A DNA stretch of 64,000 bases from Acinetobacter tibetensis (GCF_023824315.1 NZ_CP098732.1:1054001-1118000); one strand, 5' to 3'; positions 9,593 to 17,725 are shown, counted from the first letter of the stretch. Program-made: numbers and translations. The notes: generated by a model from the letters alone, not told the origin.

Positions 9593-10309
9593 CTATGGTC
9601 TAACATTGTAATTTAAGATGGATAATGCAACCACAGGGGTCGTTTCGGTACGTAATACTCGTTCGCCGATACACCAGTTGACAAAACCTACATCATTTGC
9701 AGCTTGAATTTCTGCTTCACTCAAACCGCCTTCAGGCCCGATCAGCAGTGCGATATTTGGTTTGGCATTGTTCAAAGGATTTGTCTCATCCTTATTTGGT
9801 GCGAGCACAAGTTTCGTCTCTGGCAGTTCAGACACAAGCCATTTCTCTAAACTGAGTGGTGCAAGGATTTTTGGCACAAGGTTCATGCCACATTGTTCGC
9901 AAGCAGCAATCGCAATGCCTTGCCAATGATCTAACTTCTTTTGGTCGCGGTCATATTTTAAACGCATTTCACAACGTTCAGAGGTCAACAATTGAATTTC
10001 GGATACACCCAGTTCAACGGCTTTTTGAATCGCATAATCCATACGGTCACCTTTACTCATGACTTGACCAAGTAAAGTATGAATGGCTGGAGTACGATTG
10101 GTTGGGTTAAAAGCAGTGACCTGAACCGATGCTGACTTTTTGGCAACGTCACTTAAGGTCACTTCATATTCGCCGCCTTGTCCATTAAACAAAGTCGCTG
10201 TTTCACCGACTTGAGCGCGTAAAACTTTTACCCAGTGGTGAAACACTGTTTCAGTCAGTTCGACAGTGTGATCAACATTGAGTTCTGCTTCCATAAAAAA
10301 ACGAGGCAT
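9593..10309 (-). CDS. rsmE: 16S rRNA m3U1498 methyltransferase RsmE
   Basis: RsmE is a SPOUT-family enzyme that methylates N3 of U1498 in 16S rRNA within the 30S subunit. The protein has 238 residues. It starts with the typical PRFFMEAEL segment and an OB-like PUA region. The C-terminal trefoil-knot SAM site shows LLIGPEGGLSEAEI and LGERVLRTET-like GERVLRTETTPVVAL. Length and order match the family. It lies 41 bp downstream of metF, so the two may be co-transcribed. Confidence 0.95.
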   Translation of the reverse strand: MPRFFMEAELNVDHTVELTETVFHHWVKVLRAQVGETATLFNGQGGEYEVTLSDVAKKSASVQVTAFNPTNRTPAIHTLLGQVMSKGDRMDYAIQKAVELGVSEIQLLTSERCEMRLKYDRDQKKLDHWQGIAIAACEQCGMNLVPKILAPLSLEKWLVSELPETKLVLAPNKDETNPLNNAKPNIALLIGPEGGLSEAEIQAANDVGFVNWCIGERVLRTETTPVVALSILNYNVRP

Positions 10310-10349
10310 TCGGTTTTACTCTCAAATAAGGTGAGTCTAGTTTAAATAC

Positions 10350-11186
10350 TTATGCCAAACCTAGGTCTAGTACAAGCTGACGGGTAGGGTCAGTCGTGTT
10401 CATGGTGTAGAAGTGCAAACTTGGTGCACCACCAGCAATTAGGCGTTCGCAAAGTTTCACAATCACTTCATGACCAAATGCTTTAATGCTTGCCGTATCA
10501 TCACCATAGGTTGCCAATTGCTTGCGAATCCAACGTGGAATCTCAGCGCCTGTACCATCTGCAAAGCGAATTAAGTTGCTGGCATTGGTAATCGGCATAA
10601 TGCCCGGTGCAACTGGGATGTTCACACCTTCTTTTTGAATGCGATCGACAAAGTAGAAGTAGGCATCTGGATTAAAGAAGAACTGGGTTAAACCAGCGTT
10701 AGCACCTGCATTGGCTTTGTCGCAAAAACGTTGAATGTCTAAGTCAAAGCTTTCTGCTTGTGGATGCATTTCAGGATATGCAGCAACTTCAATGTGGAAA
10801 TGGTCACCAGAATGTTCACGAATAAAGCGGACCAAATCTGTTGCATAAGGTAATTCGCCTAGACCGACCTGACCTGAAGGTAGGTCACCACGTAGCGCCA
10901 CAATACGGTCAATGCCTTGTGCTTTATAAATGTCGAGTAATTCTGCAATACGAGCTTTGTCATCACCAATACAAGAGAGGTGAGGGGCAACAGGTGTACC
11001 TTTGCCATTAAATTCAGCAATGGCTGCTAAGGTACGTTCACGGGTTGAACCGCCAGCACCGTAAGTAATTGAAAAGAACTCTGGATTTAAGCGTTGTAGT
11101 TCTTGGTGTACGACTTTCAGTTTTTCTGCACCCGCATCCGTTTTGGTCGGGAAAAACTCAAAAGAAATAGGAATGTGTTTAGACAT
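10350..11186 (-). CDS. metF: 5,10-methylenetetrahydrofolate reductase MetF
   Basis: MetF is a FAD-containing TIM barrel. It reduces 5,10-methylene-THF to 5-methyl-THF, the methyl donor for methionine synthase. Family landmarks are the N-terminal ISFEFFPTKTD, the segment TYGAGGSTRERT, the repeat IVALRGD, and QFFFNPDAYF. The ATG at 11186 (MSKHIPIS) has AAGGA about 8 nt upstream. A TTG two codons earlier is less likely. It follows ahcY on the same strand, so it may share the SAH-riboswitch leader, subject to read-through of the repeat element between them. Confidence 0.95.
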   Translation of the reverse strand: MSKHIPISFEFFPTKTDAGAEKLKVVHQELQRLNPEFFSITYGAGGSTRERTLAAIAEFNGKGTPVAPHLSCIGDDKARIAELLDIYKAQGIDRIVALRGDLPSGQVGLGELPYATDLVRFIREHSGDHFHIEVAAYPEMHPQAESFDLDIQRFCDKANAGANAGLTQFFFNPDAYFYFVDRIQKEGVNIPVAPGIMPITNASNLIRFADGTGAEIPRWIRKQLATYGDDTASIKAFGHEVIVKLCERLIAGGAPSLHFYTMNTTDPTRQLVLDLGLA

Positions 11187-11221
11187 GTTCAAATCCTTTT
11201 TTATAAATGCTTGTATTCTTT

Positions 11222-11320
11222 TACCCTCGCCCTGACCCTCTCCCAGAGGGGGAGAGGAACCTCGCGGTATTTAATTCAGGGAAAAGTCCTCTCCTCTTAA
11301 GAGAGGATTTAGGAGAGGTG
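11222..11320. repeat. Intergenic CCTCTCC-type repeat with two hairpins
   Basis: The gap between ahcY and metF holds a block rich in CCTCTCC/GGAGAGG. One hairpin is CCCTCTCCC facing GGGGGAGAGG (around 11238-11257). A second is formed by CCTCTCCTCTT and AAGAGAGG with a further GGAGAGG (around 11291-11318). The base composition is unlike the surroundings. It resembles the REP/MITE-like intergenic repeats common in Acinetobacter and other proteobacteria. No second copy is visible in this window. It could end or stabilise the ahcY transcript. Confidence 0.6.
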
Positions 11321-11325
11321 AAAAA

Positions 11326-12708
11326 TTAGTATTTATAAGTATCCGATTTGAATGGGCCTTCAACTGCTACACCTAAGTAGTCTGCTTGTTCTTGAGTCAA
11401 TTGAGTCAGAACACCACCAAAACCAGCAACCATCGCAGCAGCAACTTCTTCGTCTAATTTCTTAGGAATAAGTTCTACACGGATTTTCGCAGCTTTTTCA
11501 GCTTCAGGAAGATCTGCAAATTTCTCAGCGAACAAATGCATTTGACCCAATACTTGGTTAGCAAAAGAACCATCCATAATGCGTGATGGGTGACCTGTTG
11601 CATTACCAAGGTTAACCAAACGACCTTCAGAAAGCAGGATTAGGTAGTTATTTTCATCTTCTGAACGGTAAACTTGGTGAACTTGTGGCTTAACTTCAAC
11701 CCACTTGTAACCACGTAAGTAGTTTGTGTCGATTTCAGTATCAAAGTGACCGATGTTACAAACAACAGCGCCTGCTTTTAATGAATCAAGCATTGCAGCG
11801 TCACATACGTGGTAGTTACCCGTTGTAGTTACGATTAGGTCAGTGTTTTGAAGAAGATCAGCATTTACGTCTTCTTTTTTACCTGTTTGTACGCCATTTT
11901 TGTATGGAGATACAACTTCGTAACCGTCCATGCATGCTTGCATAGCACAGATAGGATCAACTTCAGTTACACGTACAATCATACCTTCTTGGCGAAGAGA
12001 TTGAGCAGAACCTTTACCTACGTCACCGTAACCGATTACAAGTGCACGACGGCCAGATAAAAGCATATCTGTACCACGTTTGATTGCATCGTTAAGTGAG
12101 TGACGGCAACCGTATTTGTTGTCGTTTTTAGATTTAGTAACAGAATCGTTTACGTTGATTGCAGGAACTTTTAAAGTGCCATCACGAAGCATTTCGTACA
12201 GACGTTGAACACCTGTTGTTGTTTCTTCTGTTACACCGTGAATTTTAGCAATGACTTCTGGATATTTTTCATGAACAAGTAGTGTTAAGTCACCACCATC
12301 ATCCAAAATCATATTGGCATCCCAAGGTGTGCCATTGACATTGATTTGTTGTTCTAAACACCACATGTATTCTTCTTCTGTTTCGCCCTTCCAAGCAAAT
12401 ACAGGTACACCAGAAGCCGCAATTGCAGCAGCAGCGTGGTCTTGAGTAGAGAAGATGTTACAAGATGTCCAGCGAACTTCTGCGCCCAATTCAACCAATG
12501 TTTCAATGAGAACAGCAGTTTGAATGGTCATATGGATACAACCAAGGATTTTTGCGCCAGCAAGTGGTTTTGCAGCTGCATAACGCTTACGTAGACCCAT
12601 CAATGCTGGCATTTCTGCTTCAGCAAGTTTAATTTCTTTACGGCCGTAATCAGCAAGTGAAATATCAGCAACTTTGTAATCTGTAAATGAAGCAGTAACC
12701 GCGTTCAT
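11326..12708 (-). CDS. ahcY: S-adenosylhomocysteine hydrolase AhcY (SahH)
   Basis: AhcY reversibly hydrolyses S-adenosylhomocysteine to adenosine and homocysteine, removing the inhibitor left by methyl transfers. The 460-residue protein is cytoplasmic with tightly bound NAD. Visible landmarks are [16 protein letters not shown] near residue 56, [15 protein letters not shown], the NAD fold with [24 protein letters not shown] [13 protein letters not shown], and the C-terminal KSDTYKY that completes the neighbouring subunit's NAD site. It has a good Shine-Dalgarno (TAGGAGATCCAG before the ATG). It is preceded by an SAH riboswitch and its promoter and followed by metF. Confidence 0.98.
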   Translation of the reverse strand: MNAVTASFTDYKVADISLADYGRKEIKLAEAEMPALMGLRKRYAAAKPLAGAKILGCIHMTIQTAVLIETLVELGAEVRWTSCNIFSTQDHAAAAIAASGVPVFAWKGETEEEYMWCLEQQINVNGTPWDANMILDDGGDLTLLVHEKYPEVIAKIHGVTEETTTGVQRLYEMLRDGTLKVPAINVNDSVTKSKNDNKYGCRHSLNDAIKRGTDMLLSGRRALVIGYGDVGKGSAQSLRQEGMIVRVTEVDPICAMQACMDGYEVVSPYKNGVQTGKKEDVNADLLQNTDLIVTTTGNYHVCDAAMLDSLKAGAVVCNIGHFDTEIDTNYLRGYKWVEVKPQVHQVYRSEDENNYLILLSEGRLVNLGNATGHPSRIMDGSFANQVLGQMHLFAEKFADLPEAEKAAKIRVELIPKKLDEEVAAAMVAGFGGVLTQLTQEQADYLGVAVEGPFKSDTYKY

Positions 12709-12760
12709 CTGGATCTCCTAGTTATTAAATAACAATAAAAATAGATTGGATCGTTATGTT

Positions 12761-12887
12761 CGCGGATGCCGTTGTTAATCAAAACCAGTATTTCACAGAA
12801 GTTTTGACCGAATCGTCGAGCCTAGCGATTTCACATTACTGTTTTTGAAAATCAGCCTGTGAAAAAGTCGCAGCACCCCTCGACGAG
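12761..12887 (-). promoter_or_regulatory. S-adenosylhomocysteine (SAH) riboswitch
   Basis: The leader of ahcY folds as the SAH riboswitch class (Rfam RF01057). P1 pairs 12879-12886 with 12813-12820 over 8 perfect bp. P2 pairs 12868-12871 with 12825-12828 and 12858-12864 with 12829-12835 around a 3-nt bulge. The P4 pseudoknot pairs GGGTGC (12873-12878) with GCATCC (12764-12769), with one G-U wobble. The conserved core words GAGGGGTGCTGCGAC, AGGCTCGA and AACGGCATCCGC are all present in order. In this class SAH binding switches expression on. No terminator lies between the aptamer and the ATG 52 nt away, so control is probably translational. Confidence 0.93.
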
Positions 12888-12893
12888 TTGCAT

Positions 12894-12922
12894 ATTGTAC
12901 TTGGAAATTGTTTTAGTTCCAA
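12894..12922 (-). promoter_or_regulatory. Sigma-70 promoter for the riboswitch-ahcY transcript
   Basis: On the minus strand TTGGAA (complement of 12917-12922), a 17-nt spacer and TACAAT (complement of 12894-12899) form a good -35/-10 pair. The predicted start falls a few bases before P1 of the riboswitch, as expected for an aptamer at the 5' end of the RNA. Confidence 0.75.
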
Positions 12923-12974
12923 TCAGTAATTGGTTATTATTTGACTGATAAATGAGTACTTAGATAACTTAGTG

Positions 12975-13632
12975 ATGAATAAAGAAATAAATTATAAAAT
13001 AAAAAATTGGAGTGATATTTCGGCTGACTAGGTTAATGGCAGTGTAATCATTGGTAACGGTGCTGGTATGGCGCTTCATTCGAAATTTGTTTTAAATCTT
13101 TAAAAGAAAAAGCTGAAAAATTACAACTTTTCAATGAAGACATTTCAATGCTTTTTCAAGAATTTGATACCATCGACTTTGAGTTAATTCTTCGTTTAGT
13201 TTGGCATGCAAAATTGATTAATGAAAAATTGCGAATAGAAGAGAGTACGACCAATAAAGCCTATGAAAATATAAAAAATGCATTGATTCAAGTTGTGCGA
13301 GCAGTACATTGTTCTAGAGATCAGATTGCAGGTCAGTTCCCCCAACTTTATGAATTTACAAAATGCTTGAGCACCATTTTCTATGAAGTTTTGCCAGATT
13401 GAATAACGCAAAAACTAATTTGGTGATTTACGGTTGGGGTATAGGGAAACAAGAGTCTCACTTGGTTGATCAAATTTTTAAGCATAAATTAAGTGGCAAA
13501 ATTGCAATTTCTACTTACTCTAAAGATCAATCAGAGTGTCATCGTATTTATACTGAAATAAATAAGTTAGCTCCACAAGTTGAGGTGGAATTTTTTGATA
13601 GTCAAAGCTCAGGTTGTTGGAATAATCCTTGA
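12975..13632 (+). pseudogene. Decayed DUF4917 family gene
   Basis: Three consecutive pieces in three frames resemble one DUF4917-type protein. The first runs from the ATG at 12975 through an in-frame TAG (about 13029) to VIIGNGAGMALHSKF. A frameshift near 13090 leads into KSLKEKAEKL and the DFELILRLVWHAKLINEKL helical part, ending at 13402. The third piece (13399-13632) is the C-terminal LVIYGWGIGKQESH...KIAISTYS...EVEFFDSQSSGCW. The middle of the protein is missing at the 13400 junction. A premature stop, a frameshift and an internal deletion mean it is non-functional. Family function is unknown. Neighbours are unrelated. Confidence 0.75.
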
Positions 13633-13685
13633 GTTTAAATCTGTAAGCATTATCATCCGCCTCATATCATCTTGAGAGTGAACCT

Positions 13686-14225
13686 ATGGCTTTAGAGATT
13701 CCTGATTCTTTGCTGAATCTAGAAGCGAATTGTGGTGTATTTGCCGTTTGGATGTTGCTGCAACATCATGGTGTGCATGTCGACATGAATGAATTGATTA
13801 AGTTATGCCGACATGATCGTCAAGATGGTACCTTTACGATTGCACTAGCCGTTGCTTTAAAAAAGATCGGATTTAAGGTCACTTTCTCTACAGACCCCGA
13901 CCCCAACATAGATAGAACTGAAAGACAAAGTTATGCCGAGGCGAAAGCTTTACGCATCCCAATTGAGCCTGCGCTGAGCTATACCCAGATCCAGTCCCAG
14001 ATTGAGCAGGGTAAAATGGTCATTGTCTACTATGACACTTTAGATGAAGTGGGCAACCAGTCCTTGGTGTATTCAATAGATGATCAGGAAATTTGTTTCT
14101 TTGATAATTTTGAACCAATGCCAGCCTTAGTGTTTGAACAACAACGAAAAGCAGAAGGCATCTGCCGACAGGTTATTATTATTGATGATCGTGAGGCGAA
14201 ACTTCAATCAACTCTATTGAACTGA
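13686..14225 (+). CDS. Peptidase C39-like protein, probable loss of catalytic His
   Basis: The 179-residue protein has no signal peptide. Near its N-terminus it carries NCGVFAVWMLLQHHG (Cys16), matching the Cys helix of papain-like C39 peptidases, followed by a helix with ELIKLCRHDRQDGTF. In active members a His comes in a GH..LV strand. Here the equivalent segment reads GNQSLVYSID (123-132), and the following Asp/Asn is in FFDNFEP. The strand that should hold His has Gln or Asn. This may be a binding protein or an enzyme with altered chemistry. The gene stands alone between the DUF4917 remnant and a hairpin. Confidence 0.6.
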   Translation: MALEIPDSLLNLEANCGVFAVWMLLQHHGVHVDMNELIKLCRHDRQDGTFTIALAVALKKIGFKVTFSTDPDPNIDRTERQSYAEAKALRIPIEPALSYTQIQSQIEQGKMVIVYYDTLDEVGNQSLVYSIDDQEICFFDNFEPMPALVFEQQRKAEGICRQVIIIDDREAKLQSTLLN

Positions 14226-14238
14226 TTGCATCGGACTT

Positions 14239-14280
14239 TGGCTTTATTTATTTCGTTAAGATGCCGAATAGATAAAGCCA
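14239..14280. other. Hairpin after the C39-like gene
   Basis: A 14-bp stem with one mismatch pairs 14239-14252 with 14267-14280 around a 14-nt loop. There is no T run after it, so it may be a weak terminator or an RNA 3' end stabiliser. Confidence 0.45.
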
Positions 14281-14395
14281 TATTGTTGAGTCGATTTGCA
14301 GATCAAGATTGAAGGGTAATATTGATCTGATTTTAAATTATCGGTTTACTAATAAAGTATTGAAGAACTAAAAAAACAGAAGAAGGAAGAATCAG

Positions 14396-15352
14396 ATGAA
14401 ATGGAGCTATGGTTTAGGGCTGTTGTGTATATGTGGTTTGGTGAATGCCAATGACAGTACCGGTTTTGTGGCAACAGGCGGTGTGCAATATCTGAAAAAT
14501 CCTAAAATCTCCATGCAAAGTGAAGATTTGTTTGTGAGTAAAAAGCAGATCCGTGTGGATTATCAATTTAAGAATCTGACCAATCAAGACCTTCAAGAAA
14601 CAGTGTTATTTCCTTTACCGCGTGTGGGAAGTTCGCGTGAAAGCGATTTTGCAAATACTGAACATTTGCTGCAAAGCTTTAAAGTGCAAGCCAATGGCAA
14701 GAGTATTCAACCCCAACAGCATGTGCGTGCATTTTTACCGACGTTGACCAAACAAGGTGAAATTAATTGGGAAGGTGAACCTGTTGATGTGACCGCTGCT
14801 TTAAAAAAATGTGGATTTACTGAACATGATTTGATGTATCCGTGGAGTATGCAGCAAGATATAAATTACAGTGGTCGGATGTTTGCCTGTAAAGAGCCTC
14901 AAGTGCAGCAGTTGTTAAAACCGTATCAAGCGGGCGATGAAATCTATTGGGAAGCGCAGGTTATTTATAGTTGGCAGCAAAATTTTAAAGCCAATAGTAC
15001 TACGCGCATTCAGCATCAATATGCACCATTGGTGGGCGGTTCAGTGTCACTTTATCCAGAAGAAGATGAAAAAACCTACTGTATGGATAAGCACTTTAAA
15101 GCGGGACTCGCCAAAGCCAAGGCACAGCACGCACCTTATCAAGCATTGAGCTATATTTTAACGACAGGGGCTAACTGGGCTAAACCCATTGCAGATTTTA
15201 AACTGACCGTTGAGCGAGATGCAGGAGAGTTAGTTTCATTCTGTTGGGAGGGCAAAGTTGAAAAAATAAGCCCAACACGGTTTGAAATGCGGAAAAAGAA
15301 TTTTGTACCGAAATATGATTTAGACCTTATTTTTGTCCATATCCGTCAGTAA
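14396..15352 (+). CDS. Secreted DUF4424-like protein
   Basis: The 318-residue protein has a cleavable signal peptide (MKWSYGLGLLCICGLVNA, cut after about residue 18). The mature part begins NDSTGFVATGGVQY, followed by ISMQSEDLFVSKKQIRVDYQFKN, LQETVLFPLP and a C-terminal DLDLIFVHIRQ. This layout is that of DUF4424, a periplasmic beta-rich family of unknown function. Three to four Cys residues in the mature part could form disulfides. It has a good Shine-Dalgarno (AGAAGGAAG). The gene is monocistronic, with a terminator shared with the convergent Sel1 gene. Confidence 0.75.
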   Translation: MKWSYGLGLLCICGLVNANDSTGFVATGGVQYLKNPKISMQSEDLFVSKKQIRVDYQFKNLTNQDLQETVLFPLPRVGSSRESDFANTEHLLQSFKVQANGKSIQPQQHVRAFLPTLTKQGEINWEGEPVDVTAALKKCGFTEHDLMYPWSMQQDINYSGRMFACKEPQVQQLLKPYQAGDEIYWEAQVIYSWQQNFKANSTTRIQHQYAPLVGGSVSLYPEEDEKTYCMDKHFKAGLAKAKAQHAPYQALSYILTTGANWAKPIADFKLTVERDAGELVSFCWEGKVEKISPTRFEMRKKNFVPKYDLDLIFVHIRQ

Positions 15353-15366
15353 ATTGATTGAATAAA

Positions 15367-15406
15367 AACAGAAACCCATTTTGGACGGGGTTTCTGTTGA
15401 TTTTTT
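15367..15406. terminator. Bidirectional terminator between the DUF4424 and Sel1 genes
   Basis: AACAGAAACCC (15367-15377) pairs perfectly with GGGTTTCTGTT (15388-15398). A T-rich stretch follows on the plus strand, and A-rich sequence flanks the other side. The genes are convergent. Confidence 0.8.
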
Positions 15407-15417
15407 ATTGTTCGCGT

Positions 15418-15930
15418 TTAGTTGGATTGTTGCGCTTTACTGTTCCATTCATCTGCTTTGGCTTCATCAATTTCAACACCTAGACCATGTGCATAGATAC
15501 AAGCTAAATCGCGCATGGCTTGTACGTCACCTAGTTCTGCGGCTTGTTGTACCAAGGCTACAGATTTGGCAACATCTTTTTCGACCACATCACCACGACG
15601 GTAGAAACCTGCAAGTTCTAAAATAGAAGCCGCATGTTTGACGCTACTGGCTTGCTTAAGCCAATGGTAGGCTTGTTCAAAATAATATTTGGCTTCTTTA
15701 GGATCTTCTTCTAAAAGGTCCTTTGCATAAACGGTATAACCTTCACCAAGCCAGTACATGGCTTCGACATTGCCATTTCCAGCAGCTTTCAGTGCCCATT
15801 CTTCAGCAAGTTCAATGTGTTGTTCATCTTCACTTTCCATGTATAAAGTGGCAACTTCGAACTGTGCTGCTGCATTTCCGGCAATTGCACGATTAATCAG
15901 TTCTGCTGAAATAGAAGGAAGCTGAGACAT
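15418..15930 (-). CDS. Sel1-repeat (TPR-like) protein
   Basis: The 170-residue cytoplasmic protein consists of Sel1-like repeats, seen in AAGNGNVEAMYWLGEGY, KHAASILELAGFYRRGD and AELGDVQAMRDLACIYAHGLGV. Such solenoids mediate protein-protein contacts. The specific partner cannot be told from sequence. I place the start at 15930 (MSQLPSIS), with TTGGAA upstream. A start at 15951 would add seven residues. It is convergent with the DUF4424 gene. Confidence 0.75.
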   Translation of the reverse strand: MSQLPSISAELINRAIAGNAAAQFEVATLYMESEDEQHIELAEEWALKAAGNGNVEAMYWLGEGYTVYAKDLLEEDPKEAKYYFEQAYHWLKQASSVKHAASILELAGFYRRGDVVEKDVAKSVALVQQAAELGDVQAMRDLACIYAHGLGVEIDEAKADEWNSKAQQSN

Positions 15931-15956
15931 AGAAATTCCAAAGGCAGTCAATTAAA

Positions 15957-15978
15957 AAAGCCAATCTGATGATTGGCT
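15957..15978 (-). terminator. Minus-strand terminator upstream of the Sel1 gene
   Basis: AGCCAATC (15971-15978 on the complement) and GATTGGCT (15959-15966) form an 8-bp stem with a 4-nt loop. A run of six T follows on the minus strand. It must serve a transcript coming from the right, which fits the short membrane ORF at 16017-16223. Confidence 0.7.
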
Positions 15979-16016
15979 CAGTGATTATAGCCTAAAAGCC
16001 TTGGCGAAGTGCAGCA

Positions 16017-16223
16017 TTAAAACCAAGCGATCAAAGCACTGACTAAACTGAGTGCAGAAAGTAGATAGCCACCTAATTGCCAAAGCAAAACGATAAAACA
16101 CCATGCAATGATATTTGAGTAGATTGGAATTAGATTGTGGATTTGATTTTGAGGATGGAGGCTAAACAGAGAAATCCATATTTTTATTGATGATGAATTA
16201 AAGCAAAATGGTCGAAGGTTTAG
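16017..16223 (-). pseudogene. Possible remnant or very small membrane-protein gene
   Basis: The 390-bp gap between the Sel1 and YqfO-like genes has one open minus-strand frame of 68 codons. It ends in a strongly hydrophobic stretch (NIIAWCFIVLLWQLGGYLL, then SALSLVSALIAWF) and a TAA at 16017-16019. A terminator follows 39 bp later. No ATG or GTG with a Shine-Dalgarno is visible, and a TGA lies just upstream. It could be the C-terminal remnant of a membrane protein. The rest of the gap shows nothing else that I recognise. Confidence 0.3.
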
Positions 16224-16342
16224 TCAAATTTTCTGGGGGTGAAACCAATATACATGTTTGAAGTGATCGTGCTTGCTTGTATTTTAAGAAGTAATCATTC
16301 AACAATACGCATATTTATGTAGATTTGAAAAAAAGGGTACTT

Positions 16343-16654
16343 ATGCTGAAATTAATTTATTACGTTCCAGAGAGTCACCTAGAGTCGACTAAACAAGCAA
16401 TTTTTTCAGCAGGGGCTGGGGGAATTGGCAATTATGAACACTGTGCTTGGCAGGTTTTGGGGACAGGGCAGTTTAAGCCTATGCAAGGTGCAAATCCATT
16501 TATTGGTGAGTTGGACAGTTTAGAACAAGTACCTGAATGGCGTGTAGAAACCATTGTGCCAGAAGCCCATGCCAAAGCTGTGGCTCACGCGCTTAAAATC
16601 AGCCATCCTTATGAAGAGCCTGCTTTTGAGTTTATTCAAATACTGGATATTTAA
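16343..16654 (+). CDS. YqfO/NIF3-associated domain protein
   Basis: The 103-residue protein matches the small alpha/beta domain inserted in NIF3/YqfO proteins and also found alone. It shows MLKLIYYVPESHLESTKQAI, the AGAGGIGNYEHCAW turn, GTGQFKPMQGANPFIG, and the C-terminal SHPYEEPAFEFI. The fold is similar to CutA1, and the function is unknown. I chose the ATG at 16343, with AGGG about 6 nt upstream. A TTG at 16325 would add six residues. Neighbours are unrelated. Confidence 0.8.
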   Translation: MLKLIYYVPESHLESTKQAIFSAGAGGIGNYEHCAWQVLGTGQFKPMQGANPFIGELDSLEQVPEWRVETIVPEAHAKAVAHALKISHPYEEPAFEFIQILDI

Positions 16655-16729
16655 TATTAAAGAAAGCTTAGTAGTGTCTTTATTGTTGATGTTGTAATTT
16701 CGGGTTTGACCCATTTCGTCTTGCACTGC

Positions 16730-16749
16730 GATTGAAATATATTTCAATC
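16730..16749. other. Perfect 20-bp palindrome
   Basis: GATTGAAATATATTTCAATC is its own reverse complement. It lies in the gap between the YqfO-like gene and the nitroreductase 3' end. It may be a dimeric-regulator site or part of a decayed repeat. A second short hairpin (TACTTTTC at 16766-16773 with GAAAAGTA at 16780-16787) follows closely. Confidence 0.5.
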
Positions 16750-16942
16750 TTGTTCAGGTTCGACCTACTTTTCTTTCGGGAAAAGTAAGCAAAACCATTG
16801 TCATCAGCAAAACTCGGCAGAAATGATTATTTGATGTAGTGGATCGCAGAAACTATACGAAACATATTGATCTTGCCTCGAACAGTTGCTGATGACGTGA
16901 ATGTGTATCCAACTTTTGTGATGAATTCAATTGAGTTTAAAA

Positions 16943-17725
16943 TTAAACCTTCTGAATAAATAACTCACGATTAAAACGATATTGTGGGAAAAACACGCCG
17001 TCTTTCGCACGTTCGCCTGCTGCAATGACCATGACAGGATATTGCTGCTCATTCAGTTTTAAGATTTTTCGAACCATTGGCTCATCAAAACCTTCCATCA
17101 TGCAGCTATCGAAACCATAGGCACGCAAAGCCAAAACCAGATTTTCACACGCCAGCGCTGTGGTTTTGCTTGCCCATAATTTGGCATCAGCCGCATTAAA
17201 AGCCGTGACGGGCAATTGCTTATCAAAGGTACGTACCAACTTGAACGCGACTTTTTTAACATTGCCTAAGGCATTGAAGTAACCAGTTTTATAGTTATAT
17301 GGAATCACTCGATAATATTTTTGCACCGCGGGAGGTGTTTCAGGAAATGGAAATTCGCTGATGTTGCGTTTTGCCATATCATCCAAACGGTCTGTACGCG
17401 CAATACAGACAATCAGTTCGGCAGCAGTTTTGGCCGCCAATTGATTTAAGCAGGCTTTAATTAGTTGTTTTTTCTTGCTGGGGCTTTGTACCACATAAAA
17501 AGTCCACGGTTGTAAATTGGATGAGTTGGGCGCGAGCAGTGCTAAATCCAAACAAGCATCTAAAACTTCGTTAGGAATGGCACGGTCTGTAAATTTTCGC
17601 ACTGAACGACGGCTTTCAATCACTTTACGGAAATTAGCAACATCAATATCTTGTGGTGCAGGTTCGTAATAACGTGGTTTGCCTGAGTCATCTGCAATGA
17701 AATTTGTATGATTGGTATCTGTCAT
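16943..17725 (-). CDS. Nitroreductase family protein
   Basis: This 260-residue FMN-dependent oxidoreductase of the NfnB/NfsB fold probably acts in the cytoplasm. The FMN phosphate-binding motif is RRSVRKFTDRAIP (about residues 38-50), followed by LALLAPNSSNLQPWTFYVV. The C-terminal half has ALACENLVLALRAYGFDSCMMEGFDE and MVIAAGERAKDG. Substrate (quinone, nitroaromatic or other) cannot be assigned. No partner gene is adjacent on the same strand closer than about 110 bp. The Shine-Dalgarno is poor at the chosen ATG. Confidence 0.85.
   Translation of the reverse strand: MTDTNHTNFIADDSGKPRYYEPAPQDIDVANFRKVIESRRSVRKFTDRAIPNEVLDACLDLALLAPNSSNLQPWTFYVVQSPSKKKQLIKACLNQLAAKTAAELIVCIARTDRLDDMAKRNISEFPFPETPPAVQKYYRVIPYNYKTGYFNALGNVKKVAFKLVRTFDKQLPVTAFNAADAKLWASKTTALACENLVLALRAYGFDSCMMEGFDEPMVRKILKLNEQQYPVMVIAAGERAKDGVFFPQYRFNRELFIQKV

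Noticed and set aside
11222-11320. CRISPR array
   Set aside because: There is no regular repeat-spacer spacing. The repeats are inverted and few.
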